A DNA stretch of 64,000 nucleotides from Helicostylum pulchrum (lineage: Eukaryota > Mucoromycota > Mucoromycetes > Mucorales > Mucoraceae): positions 558,001 to 622,000 of the forward strand of contig JAIXMO010000010.1 of assembly GCA_025677825.1 (NCBI GenBank). Reading direction: 5' to 3'. The position numbers and the translations under genes are program-made. Shown piece after piece: positions 47,589 to 59,449 of this stretch (the first letter of the stretch is position 1; each line of letters starts with the position of its first letter). The notes beneath the pieces were generated by a model. That model was not told where the DNA came from. It saw only the letters and a program-made list of their open reading frames with translations, and did no database searches.

Positions 47589-48077
47589 CTATATTGGAAA
47601 TCCAGGATAGTTTTTTATAAAGGGAAGCGACGATAGATCAGGGACTAAATAACTGTCTGTTTGAGAAAAATAAATATCGCCTACAGAGATTTCTACTTTG
47701 GATACAAGAGGTCTAGCTTTAATTGGCAAGGTAAACATATAAGCTTTGGGTATTACGGGTGATGAAACAACATATGTGTCTGCTTTATCCGCCTCGTATT
47801 CATGATAGTTGTAAGTTTCACGCTCTGATTGTACATAATACGAAACTGGAGACCATTGTTTTGAAATAGATGCAACTGCAGACACGGATGCTGCTATTGA
47901 ATGCTGTTGCGGTGATGAAACCTTCTCCTCTCGATCTGTCACACTGTTTGGCCCCATTTGTAACATATCCGCTGTATTATTATCTTCTTCTACTATAGAC
48001 TGCGCTTTTGAGTCTGGTCTGATAATGGCTGCTGCTAATACACACGGAACAGCAAGTGTAAAGATAGCTGTTCGCAT
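47589..48077 (-). CDS. Putative secreted protein, unknown family
   Basis: A single exon of 162 residues. The N-terminus MRTAIFTLAVPCVLAAAIIR is a signal peptide with likely cleavage after an Ala near residue 17-18. The mature chain is Ser/Val/Tyr-rich with few cysteines and no second hydrophobic segment, so it is probably secreted or wall-associated. The open frame extends 31 codons upstream to 48170, but that extension is a T-run-derived hydrophobic leader. The ATG at 48077 gives a normal signal peptide. No function can be assigned. Its stop lies 68 bp from the converging peroxiredoxin-like gene. Confidence 0.6.
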   Translation of the reverse strand: MRTAIFTLAVPCVLAAAIIRPDSKAQSIVEEDNNTADMLQMGPNSVTDREEKVSSPQQHSIAASVSAVASISKQWSPVSYYVQSERETYNYHEYEADKADTYVVSSPVIPKAYMFTLPIKARPLVSKVEISVGDIYFSQTDSYLVPDLSSLPFIKNYPGFPI

Positions 48078-48252
48078 ATTATTTAAAAAAAGTATGAGAA
48101 AACAAAAAGAGTGGTGGGGGAGGAGGAGGAAAGGGGGGTTTTTTTTATACGCGTATAAAAAAATACACATCCGAGAATGATTTTTTTTTTTAAAAAAAGC
48201 TGGATATATTTACAACAAAGCAACATTCTTTTATGATTACGTAGTTAATTCT

Positions 48253-49933
48253 TTAATCGACACGAATTAATTCTTCGATAACAGTAGTTCCTCTTAACGA
48301 AGTTACGATATTTGTCATGAATTCTACCGTAGCGGGTTCTCGATGCACATGCCTATCCAAATAAATAATTACCAAGACAGCATGATTGTCAACACGCATA
48401 ATGTAGTAAGTACTGCCAATCGTGTTATCAAAGAAATGAACGGGTCCTGTTCTCGGGTCGTTTAACTTATGTTTACTTCCTTGAATGATGGAGATAATAC
48501 TCGGCAAGTGTTTGTTTGGCGGTTCCTTTGGGTGACAATAAATAAATGGAAATGAATGAATTCCTTGAGGCGCTTCGTATGGAGTCGTACTAGGGCAACA
48601 CACGTATCCTTGTGAATAATACGGTGTATCTTTTGTTACTTCGTATACTAAGCCAATACAATAAGCTCCATGTTTCTTTTTAAAAGAGGTTATTCTGTAT
48701 TTATTTAATTTTTTTTAAAAAAAAGGGCGTTAGTAAAGTTTTTAAAAAAAAAGTACGTTTTTGAGCACACTTACTGGTCATAGTAATCGATACGAAGTCC
48801 CTTCCATAACGACTTTTCAGGATCTTCATCACTCACGATACTTTCTTTTTCCAACAAGATGGTATTAAAGTATAAAGTCATTTTTGCCGTCAAGTTTCCA
48901 AGTACGCGTGCTTGCCATCGAATATTGTTTGGCCAAATATCTCCATGTTTATGAGATTTGGGCTAAACTAAAAGGTTAGTTGTTTGTTTGTTGATTATGG
49001 CGGCTAAATATATATACCTCAGATTGTCCGCTTCCAAACAATGGAAACCGCCATGCAGATATTTCTTTTGTATCATCTGGTCTCAATGATGATTTCTAAT
49101 AGCACGCATTTTTTTTAAAAGTTTTTTCTGCATTAATTTTTTTTTTTTTTTTTTACCTCTGGATAATCTTGCTCCTGACTCATTCTTTTCCATTCTGTCA
49201 GGTCTTGCTTTATTTGAAACAAGGCGATACATGCATCTTGAAAGGCATAGTTTGTAATAGCAGTTCTTGCCCTTAACAAACATGTCAAGATTTTAATTTC
49301 TTTTTCAACGCCTAAACCAAGTAGAGATAAATCCTTTTGCAGGTTTAATTCGACTGTTCTCTTTCGGACAGACTCCATTTCTTTCAAGATGTCGTCGAAT
49401 TCACCTTTGGTGGATTGAGCCAGAATGGCTTGATACAGGTTAATAAGATCTCTTCGAATAATACAGAGATTCGTTAAAGCGTCCATGACTACAATGATAT
49501 AGTTTTTATCTTGATTACTAAGTAATGAGGTTGACGTTGTAATGTTTAAAATCTCTTTAGGTAAATCGGTAGCGAGGTTAGTATAAACTAGTTCGACAGA
49601 CTGGAGGGGAAGAGTATTATGAGTTAAATCATTCAAAACGTTTTCCCTCGATATATATATATATACTTTACTGTATCTTTTCTCATGACAAACCATCTTG
49701 ATCTCAAAAACTGAAGTTGTGTAAATGAACTTTCGCAGCTACATAGTCTAGTAAAGATATTACCGATCGGTTGATAAATCTAAGCGGGGAGGAAGAAAAG
49801 CTTTAGAAAAAAAGACGTATATAAACACCATAAAAAAAAAAAGAGTTACTTTAGTAATTCTAGATATTAATTTGGTAGCAGCAATATAATCAAAAGCACC
49901 TAGAGCTTTTAATATATGCTGACAATCTTCCAT
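48253..49933 (-). CDS. KICS2 (C12orf66) homologue, KICSTOR complex subunit; apparent frame slip in a TA run
   Basis: KICSTOR anchors GATOR1 at the lysosome and restrains TORC1 when nutrients are low in animals. Exons 49850-49933, 49157-49779, 49018-49095, 48775-48962 and 48253-48694 give about 470 residues. The match to KICS2 lies in FVMRKDTVKYIY near residue 65 (a FxxRKDxIxxIY pattern). It is strongest in the C-terminal third: PYEAPQGIHSFPFIYCHPKE, LPSIISII, VHFFDNTIGSTYYIMRVDNH, and VLVIIYLDRH. Exon 2 is 623 nt, two more than the frame allows. The shift maps to a TA-dinucleotide run at 49651-49665, where one TA fewer restores the reading. A sequencing or assembly error, or a strain-specific slip, is more likely than a true pseudogene. 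An alternative 53-nt intron (donor at 49763) also restores frame but destroys the RKDT match. Confidence 0.8.
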
Positions 49934-50199
49934 GATTTTGAGTATAAAATGAGAGGGATCAAGTAGGTTTTTCCAAAAAGATTAAAAAAAAAAGAAAATA
50001 AGATAAATCATCTGAGCCCTAAACATTACCCTTCCCGCACACCCCTCAATTGCCTAAAAACATGTCTTTTCGTGATGTGAATATGCGACGCTAGGAAGCA
50101 TATATCATATTACATGAAAGCAAGGAACTTTGTGGTTATACAATCTTTTTTTTTTATATATTTAAATTCGAATATTAATATCATAATATAATAGATAAA
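49934..50199. other. Upstream region of the KICS2 homologue
   Basis: Under 300 bp, AT-rich, presumed promoter. No distinct element seen. Confidence 0.35.
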
Positions 50200-51130
50200 T
50201 GATACTTCATCTTCAAAGTGAGAAAAAACAATTGTGGAGTCAGAGCCATGTGGTGCTTGAAACGATACAAGTGTAAAGTTATTTCCTCTTCAACGTCTTC
50301 GTCTTCATCGTTGAAATCATCAACATGAACTCCACTGTCTTCATTTTCATCATCATCTAACGACGTTGTGTTAGTATCATTCGGTCAAATTACCGGCGAA
50401 ATTTCATAAGATGGCTTGTTGATAGTTGATGAGCCCTCGGTGATCGTACTCATTTTTTCTAAAATGATTTCTCTTCGATAATCCTTTGACTCTTGCTTGG
50501 TGCCATTTGCCCTTGTCTAATGTAAAAACATATTTAGTTTAATATTGTTAGCTTTATCAACGGTTCGATTATTTACCTTTATTTGCTTCAACTGCGTTAA
50601 TAATGTTTTCGATTCCATTATTATTCAACATGTTTTTTGGTGATGATGTGGATCATATAACTTTGATTTCTATCAAAGTGCATTTCTAGAAATGAAAGAG
50701 TGAATTCCATGATCAATAAGAATGGGACGGTTGTGATAGATTTAGATCTTTTTGATAATAGTGTTGAAGTGGTGCTTCTTTGTGATAAGAACCATACTTT
50801 AACTTATTGTGATACATCTTTCTTGGTGTTAATGACTTGGCGAACTCCCCTATAGCAAGATCGGGTTCATTCTATCCAAGGGTTCCCATGATTCTTATGT
50901 CAATATTTGGTTTTATGGAGCTGTTCACGAAGGTTTTAGGGACGGTGTACCTTCTTATTAAAGAAGAAAAAAAGGAAATGAGTACCCGTTTTGAATAAAT
51001 AAATATGGTTATAATCATTACTTACCAAATCAACATTTGATGTAGAAAAGAGCTCTACCAATAGGTGACTATAGAATTTGACCTTGTAGTCTTCCTCAGA
51101 ATAATGAGGGAGGTTGCTGGTTTTTTTTTA
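50200..51130 (-). pseudogene. Degenerate multi-exon relic of an unidentified gene
   Basis: Minus-strand fragments look exonic but do not join. One at about 51028-51120 reads SNLPHYSEEDYKVKFYSHLL then VELFSTSNVDL, and ends at a GTAAGT donor. One at 50571-50630 begins MLNNNGIENIINAVEANK with a donor. A third at about 50290-50455 begins MSTITEGSSTINKPSYEISP, has an in-frame stop, then turns strongly Asp/Glu-rich (DDDENEDSGVHVDDFNDEDE). The frames between them conflict and stops intervene. I recall similar wording from repeated hypothetical proteins in Mucorales but cannot name the family. This is most likely a decayed copy of a dispersed gene. Confidence 0.35.
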
Positions 51131-53881
51131 TTATAGATATGCTTGTCAAGGCTATGTATAATAACTGTTAGAAAAAGTATTTTTTATAACTTGAATCAAA
51201 CTGTATTTATACTTATATAAAGCGGGCAACCTCCTTATGTACCCGCTGTCTGTTATTCAATATTTTCATTTCATAGACCACTCTTGAACTTACTCTTCAA
51301 ACCCGTATCTTTATTCTAGTTAATAAGGCAGAAAAGGATTAATTATCATTTATTTTATAGGATTATAAATCAATTTTTGATTCAAATAAAATAAACAAAA
51401 GTCTCTTAACAGTGTCAAGTCATACTTGTAATATCTGTCTCACTTTGAGATCAGCATAGTTGTTGGGGTTTTCATTCAAATTTTTTAACGTGAGCTTTTA
51501 CTTAATCGCGACAGACAAGAGGACAATCTGGGAACCCATACTAATGTCCGTGGTATTCACGATATGGCTATGAATCACTATTTTCGTCAAAAAATGTAAA
51601 AGTCGTGGGTAATATATCAAATTTACTATAGAAAAAATAATTTTCTTTATCTGTTTTGGGTTTCTTGTATTTATAAAGCGTTTTTTTTTAAAAAAAAAGC
51701 AACTCGATATCTGTACACTATCATAGTCGCCTTGAAACCGCATTTGAGTATCCTTTTGTACGGACATAAAAAAGAAAACAAAAGCACTAGAAAAAAAAGC
51801 AGAATAATAAAGATGTACAGTAAAAAAGAAAAAGAAAAAGAGATTAACTATTTATGATTAGTTTTGTTACTTGTGGTAAAATACAGAGTCTATTCTTGCT
51901 CATGTGATATATTCAATCAATTAATAAATGCTCGATACGCGTCGCCTTGCGGGCTTACAGACTTGCAATATTTTACGGAATCTCCGTTACAAGATCCCGT
52001 CTTCGAGGAGATATGCATATACTACGTAAACTTTCAACAATTGTATATTATGGTACTTGCATTCAAATTTTTAAAAAAAGGCCACAGGTGTTTAAACAAA
52101 AATATTTCTATTATGTTTTAGGATAATACATAATTTCGTTTTATTGAGCTATGACCATTATTTGTTCTCCTTTTTAATGCATGAAGGAAAAGGAAGATAT
52201 GTCATAATTCCAAAGAAAGAAACTAGCGGTACAAAGCAAATGCCTAAAAAAAAAACCAATTTACATCAGATGTTTCAAGCAAAGTAAACAAAATAACAAA
52301 GCTGCATTCCTGAAACTCAGGCTGGTATTGCTAGACTGAATAAAGGAGGGACGGAAAAAAGTTTTAATCAATAAGCTTTTTTAAATCTATAATCGAAGAG
52401 AGGAATTCTTTTATTGGTAGAAAAGTAATTGTTATTTTACACAAAAAGTAGTAGCACACAACAGGTTTTTTTTACAACTTGACTAATCTTGAAAGTATAA
52501 ACATGTAACCATTCATGCGAAAAAAGGTATAGGAGAAAAACTAACAAATGTCTGCCTATTTCCCCTTTTCTTTCGGGTAAAAAGCTTGACATCAGTTTTT
52601 CCAAGTAGAGGGAGGTTTTTTTTGAGTTTAACGCGATTCCGCAAGATTTTTTTTACATGCAGAAAAAAATGGCCGGAAAGAGAGTAGGGAGGGGTATCCT
52701 TTACTTTACCTTTTCGGATCTAGCAGCAGTTTTAACCCCACAAAAAGAAAAAACTTGTTCTATTCAATAGAATTTTGTTTCTGGAAGCTTTGATATATAT
52801 ATATCAAGTGGAGTCTATTCAATTATTTTTTTTTGCGATGATACTACTGTATTTTTTTTAATTGATGATGTTTTCGTTTAGTACTATTTTTTTTTTTTAA
52901 GTTTTTTGAGTCTGCGATACTTTCAGGTATGTTATATTTCTGACGCTCTGGTTTTTTTTAAATAGTGAAAAACGGGAATAAGACGAGAATAAGATAACTA
53001 AAAAAACAAAAGGGATCGATTTGTGCGGATAGAAAGTTTGGTTATCCCAAAAAAAAAAAAAAAAAAAAAAGTCGATTCGAACGAAAACCCTGCACAGAAA
53101 AGCGCCCCCCAGATTAAGGATTTTGTAACAAATTCCCAATTGACTGCATAAACATACATTGTAATGTCATTTGACGTTGTAGCGCTTTGAATACAAACAT
53201 CCATATATCTTTTTTTGCTCGTGATTTATTTTATTCCTAAATTGAAAGACAATACAAATACTTTTTGCTGCTAAAAGTATTATAAAATATCTTCTAGAAC
53301 TATTTTGTTCTACACAAGAGTATTTTTTCCCCTTGGTACACCCCCTTTAATTATGCAAAAAAAAGATTTTCCAGGTAAAATACCGTATTAAGCCAGATTA
53401 GTGTTTAATTTATTGGTCAAGTCCTACAAATTTAACAACAACAACAAAACGAAAAAAGAAAAGTATGATGTAATTAGAAAAGAAAATAGAGATCGTCCTC
53501 TTTTCCAATAAGTATTTTTTTTAAAGCACATGCGCACTTACCATTTAAACGAAAGGGCGGGAAAGTTGTACATAATTTTATTTGATCAGCTGCCCTTTTT
53601 TTTTTGCAAACTAAAATAAACTGTGCGGACAGTAAAAAATTCTTTAGCACCCCGCATTTTTGTGTTACAGCAGACACGTACCAGTTAAACAACTGTGTTT
53701 CAGATAATAGTCAAGTTGGCTTGATTGGTTTAATAAAAAATAATGTGGGGTTATATTATAAAAATGGGCGTTTTTTATTTTTTTTTATTTTTTTTTCTTT
53801 TTTATATTTACAAGAAAATCCCCTTTTTTTTTTTCTTCTTCTTCTTTCTTTTGAATACATATATCCTTTTCTTATATAAAA
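51131..53881. other. Gene-poor region upstream of the CSL gene
   Basis: About 2.75 kb with no supportable gene. An 85-codon ORF at 51864-52121 was judged spurious. The last 400 bp contain long T- and A-runs and CT-rich DNA leading to the CSL ATG. An unusually long A-run lies near 53049-53070. Confidence 0.5.
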
Positions 53882-54511
53882 ATGGCTATGGCTGATAATA
53901 CACGTAAAAGAAAACAAGAGTTTGTTGAACCAAAACCAATCAATACTTGTTGGTCTGATTTTGTTTATTCATCACCAAACTCACCTCAGCAACAACAAAA
54001 CATACAGCAGCAACAACAACAAAACATACAGCATCAACAACAAGATTTTAATTTGGACACTATATTTCATAATCAACATGATCATAGAAGACATTCTGTT
54101 TCTGTTGGAGATATGCAATTTCATTCGCTTGATAAACTAGGCTGGAATAATAATGAATTGGAGCAGTTACTTACTGGTGGTAGTGGAAATTCTCTTCCAT
54201 CTTCTTGGTCATCGTCTAGTTCAATGACAGTAGATAATGGTGGTAATGGTAATAATAATAACGCTCCTATTATTCACCGACGTGCCATGTCACTACGCCT
54301 GGATAATTTACCAATTCATCACCAACAACACAGCACGGAACCCATCGATATGCACCGTGCATCTATTTCTACTGCTTCGCCTACGACTCCTGCCTTTTTC
54401 TCACCAAGTTTTCTGGACGCATTAAAACAAGATGATGAGATGATGGTGGATAATTCATTTGAAAGTGCTCATCATTTTTCCGATGATTTAATTCATGACT
54501 TTATGATGAAT

Positions 54512-54542
<31 letters not shown>

Positions 54543-57063
54543 CAACAATCACACCATCTGTTATCAGTACGGGTGATGAAGTAAACAACTTAACAAACTG
54601 GCTTTTAAACCAACCTCCCACTATTACCACGACGAAAAGAAAATCTTGCTCTTCATCTTCATCTTCATCCACTTCTCCACTTCATAATGCATCTCCAAGT
54701 CCACCTGCTACTACTACTTCTATTCAAACATACCAGCAACAGCACCCATCCATTCCAGAAGAAGAAGATGAAGAAGATATCGACCTTGAAGCTAGAAATC
54801 GTAACAAGCAACAACTCGACATTTCGTCTCGTGTCTTGCAAGGAACACATAACGCTTCTACTTTAAAACCTCTTGTTCAAAAGTATCTTTTAACTTTTGA
54901 AAACGAAAGAAAGATTACCATCTTGACCAGTAAAGTAGCACAAAAGAGTTATGGTACAGAGAAAAGGTAAAAAAAAAATAATAAAAAAAAAAAAAAAAAT
55001 TGTTTGTGCGCGTTAAAAAAGGCTAATACATATAAAAAAGATTCTTGTGCCCACCACCTTCTACTGTACTTTCGGGTACCTCTTCTTGGTGGAGCAGAAA
55101 TTTATCAGACACTAAATTAAACGCACCAAGTCTAGTCGTTCATATTTCCGGTGAAAAAACCAGCCAAAACGGAGTGATCGAATGGTACAATACAACAACA
55201 GGCTCTTTACTTGATACATCTTGTGCAGTCAATTCAGCTAATAACGGTGATACAAATCTGTCGGGAAATTGTGTATCCAAGCATCTGCATATAAATGACG
55301 CCGATGAAAAGCGAAAGCGTGTAGAAGTCCTAGTCAAAATTAATTTAGGAAACGGTATTCATCTTGGTACTTTTGCTTCCAAAGGTATTAAAGTCATTAG
55401 TAAACCATCAAAAAAGAGGCAAAGTGTTAAAAACATGGAACGTAAGTTATTTTTTTATATTATACATCATATGACTGTGTGTGTAACAACAAACTAATTT
55501 ATTGTTATAGTTTGTATTCATCATGGAACTACAATTTCCTTGTTTAATCGTATACGTTCACAAACAGTTTCAACAAAGTATTTAGGTGTTTCTACAGCAG
55601 AAGATAAAAATAACGGCGGAGGCACTTGTTTTGTTGCAAGAACAGGTTCTTGGGACCCATTTGTTATTTGGATTGTAGATACTTCCAGATCTCCTGACAC
55701 GCCTCCACTAAACACTCGCAACCACCACCCCGATAACCCACACTTCCCTGCTCCACCTGCTATTGCACTACACACCACTACTGGTCAACAACCTATTGCT
55801 CTTCATTACAACCAAGCAGTTGTATTACAGTGTGTTTCCACCGGATTAGTCAGTCCTGTGATGGTGATTCGAAAAGTCGACAAAGGTAGCATGATTATGG
55901 GCGGTAACCGACTTGGTGATTTATCCGGTGCGACTGGCGGTGAATGCGGTGACGAAGCTCTTGGTGATCCTGTGTCTCAGTTACATAAGATTGCATTCCA
56001 AATCGTTCAAGATCCATCCATTGCTCATAACAATAAGGCCAACTTTCAACCTCATCCTATCATGGCACTGAACCAATTGAACACATCTGAATTAATGTTA
56101 CCTCAAACAAGTCAAGCAGTAACCTATTTAGCTTGTTTAAATGATGTAGTGGGTATGCATAAAACTACTACCGAACGTAGCTTTGTTGTACCTCGTACGA
56201 TGAATACACCTATACCTCAACAACAACAACCAGCAACATCAGCTGCACCATCATCATCCATGGATTCCTCTTCTTCTTCAGGTTTACCCCCTTGGAGCGA
56301 CGTAAATTCATTTGGAAACTATGACCTTTTATCATCCGTTGTTTCACACCAAGAAAACGGTAAAGTAACACGTAAAAGACGTGTTTCCTGTGATGTAAAT
56401 TTAGTCAAACCAATGTCCTTACCAAAATATCCCACTTCATCTATCTCGACTAATTCACTTACCAACAAAAACCGTCGACGAGTCAATTCATTAAACGATG
56501 GATTATTACCCACAAAAACAGAGACTGGCGCTGGTCGTCGTAGTAGCACATCATCTCATGATCGTCGTAGTAGTATTGGATCAGACGGAGGATTATATCA
56601 AGTCAATGGAGCATGTTGGACTGAAGATGTATCCGATGCATCTGTTTGGACGATTGTGGGTACCGATAGCTTGAGTTATAAATTTTGGACACCACCACCA
56701 CCAGCTATTGTTGATTTAAATTCACCTTTTAGTAGTAGTGTTTCTGCAAATTCAATTACACCGTTCCCCATCTTGTCAAGTAACCAACAATTACACTACA
56801 ATAAACGGTCGTCTCATGTATTAAACTTGACCGGTGAAAATTTTACCAGAGATGTATCCATTTGGTTTGGAGATATTAAGTCGCCACGCACAGAGTATAA
56901 AGCTCGAGACAGCATTTCTTGTAACATACCCGATATTCAAGAACTGTTGGATAGTCCCGTTTCCGTCCTCGATCCTGATAACGCTCAAATCCATAAAATC
57001 CCTCTTTTATTCGTACGAGGTGATGGTGTTATTTACAACACTGATATGTTTTATACTTTCTAA
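53882..57063 (+). CDS. CSL (RBPJ/Su(H)-family) transcription factor, fungal type with long Gln-rich N-terminus
   Basis: Exons 53882-54966, 55041-55441 and 55511-57063 join in phase to 1012 residues. Residues 1-320 are low complexity, with Gln tracts (one of ten CAA codons near 54513) and Ser/His/Asn runs. The Rel-homology-like NTD begins near 340: FENERKITILTSKVAQKSYG, TEKRFLCPPPSTVL, SSWWSRNL. The beta-trefoil contains TTISLFNRIRSQTVSTKYLG, FVARTGSWDPFVIWIVD, VLQCVSTGLVSPVMVIRKVD and LACLNDVVGMHKTTTERSFV, all CSL hallmarks that contact the GTGGGAA-type site. A Ser-rich insert of about 120 residues follows. The C-terminal domain includes CWTEDVSDASVWTIVGTDSL and LNLTGENFTRDVSIWFGDIK. Fungi lack Notch; fission yeast CSL proteins regulate adhesion and the cell cycle. 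Target genes here are unknown. Confidence 0.95.
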
Positions 57064-59182
57064 GCCCTTTTTTTTCTCTCTATGCCCTTTTTTTTTTTTT
57101 ACAAAACAAAAACAAAAAAAATTATGTAAATTTCCCCCCCCCCCCCTCCCCCCTTTGCTCTTTTACTATTTTTCTCTTTCTTTTTTTTTATATATATATG
57201 ACCAACAATCTCCCTCTTTCTGTATTCCCTCTTTTTTTTTTATTACTGCCACATAAATCTGTTTAATCATATTAAAAAAAAAATATTACTGTTACTATCT
57301 TATAAAAAAAAAATTAAGGTTTTTTCTCATTGGAGATTTTTTTTTTCGTCACAAACTTTACTTAATTTAGTATATTATCCATGGAGACCTTTTTTTATAT
57401 TTTCATTAACGACTAGTCCTGTGGCGCGCACACAAATAAGAGTCATTCATCATGAACTTCATAAATTTATAAGCGTTATAAAACTCATTCGCTTTTTATA
57501 CAGAAACTAGAAAACACAAAAAAAAAAAAGACGTTTGAGCAAAAAAGTTACAGTGCATAAACGGAAAAAAGTAACTCGTTTTATTTGCAGTCTGCGTTAT
57601 GTTTTGATGGAACTCTATATATCATCATTGGTAACTGTATCTCGATATGAATGTGAGAAAACGTTCTTTCTCGTTTTTTGTTTTTTGTTTTTCTAATTAT
57701 ATATTATTATGCTCACTAAGTTAAGCTTTTTTTTTTTTTGACGCCGAAAAAAAAAATATAACCACATTGAAATCTACTCGTATACATTTTCCACTACGTC
57801 AAAAGATATTCTGTAAATAGCCACATACTACACTTTTTGTATCCGTCTAATTTTACCCCCCCTCACCACTAAAAAAAACCCGGGGGCTTTCGTCAAAAAG
57901 TATTTCGAACAAAAAGTATTACGTAAAACTTTTCGCTTCGATTTCTGTACGCACACAAAAAAAAAAACTAACCTAAACTCACCAATATGATTCATCTTGA
58001 GTAGCACCAATAAAAATGTAGACCGAAAAATCTTTTGTAGTACATTTCTCTTTTCAATATGCCACTGCATATTTTAAACCCGCTCTTTCTGACGCACTTG
58101 TTACGAGGCAAATAAAGTTTTGTAATTTAAATTAGTAAATTACGGGAGGTCATAAAAAAGTGAATCTATTATATTTGTCGTCGCCAAGTTTTTGGTGTAG
58201 CTTTCAAAATTTAAAGTTTGCGGGAATCGGGTATATCTCACAAGGGCTTACAACTCAAAAAGCCAAAAGCGATAGTCTCCAAAACAAACCCGCAGTGAGC
58301 TTGTATAAAGAAAATTAGAGTTGTTCTAGTTGCTACAAAGTGGTACTCTATTAAAAGAGATTATTTCACCGTAGCATAATTGTTTTCTCTGGTGATAATA
58401 AAAATGAGAAGCGGGTACGTCTTTCCGTTCTTACCTTTTTTTTTTTTGAATTTCTAAAGAAATCGTATGAAATGGTCTACTTAGTCTTCAAAAGTGTATT
58501 ATCAATCGATGTTATTCATAAAACTAAGGTATAATAATTAAACTGATAGAGAGAGAGAGGATATTGACAACACATTTAGACTTGAATGGAGTGTGTATCA
58601 GCAGTGAATCTTTAGCTCTTGTAGAAAACGATACAATGCATATTTTTTTTTGTACAATAGCTTGGGATAGTTCAAAAATTATTTAAAGTGTTATAATCCA
58701 TTATCGCGTGTCCATTATTCTCTTAAAAACGTGTGTTTTTAAGTAAAGGTTTAGAGGTAACTTTTAAAAAGGTCTTTTTTTACAGTGATCGAAATAAGGT
58801 GTTTTCTTTGCGTCATTTAACGTCAGGAAATGATTCTTTTGTCCAAGTTACTTAGTGTAAGTTAGTCATTATGTTGTTTTATTTAATATCCGATATTGAA
58901 AGCTGCTTGTTGTTCTATGTCTCTCGATTTTTTCTACTTTTTTTCGATTGGTCATTTCTTGCATTTTTTATCATTTTGAGGGGTCAACCCTTTTACGTTT
59001 TTGAGGATATTCTGAAATTACCCAAGATCTAATTTGTCTTTCTTTGTGGAAAAAAACACTTATAATAAAGAGCTTTTTTAGCCGCATCTAATCCATCTAA
59101 AGTTATATTTTTACTAAAAAAAAACTGAATGAGTAATCACTGTTTTACGACGTTTTTTCCCGCTAAAATTCGAGTTAAGCGG
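57064..59182. other. Gene-poor region downstream of the CSL gene
   Basis: About 2.1 kb with no supportable gene. A C-run of 13, a T, then six C lies at 57134-57153, about 70 bp after the CSL stop, and the surrounding 3' flank is T/C-rich. ORFs such as 57828-58070 have no family features. Near the end AATCACTG (about 59135) faces CAGTGATT (59184), forming a nested inverted repeat with CCCGCT/AGCGGG inside. Confidence 0.5.
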
Positions 59183-59242
59183 GCAGTGATTTCCTGTATG
59201 AGCGATTTGTTAAACTGCGATATCTCAGTGACCTTTTTTCTT
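59183..59242 (+). repeat. Transposon-end-like block, copy B
   Basis: It begins GCAGTGATTTCCTGTATGAG and continues GCGATTTGTTAAACTGCGAT, then ATCTCAGTGACC and a T-run. It matches 31551-31609 at roughly 80% by eye, in the same orientation. It lies about 200 bp from the truncated Fanzor-like gene, within what looks like layered transposon debris. Confidence 0.7.
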
Positions 59243-59449
59243 TAGCAGTAGTTGACATCAAAGAAAAGCAACATCAATCGTTAACTAATTGCTTTTCTAT
59301 TATAACTATATTTTTGATTTATAACAGTACAGTACCGAATAAAGGTGTTACAGCGTATTTCAGATATTTAAGACAGGTCAAACTACGCTTCTATAAAGTA
59401 AGTATTATATGTAAGTTTTGAATTTACACATAAATTTGCACATTTAAAA

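Noticed and set aside
51864..52121. 85-codon ORF
   Set aside because: No domain, no neighbours or splice partners, and composition like random AT-rich DNA.
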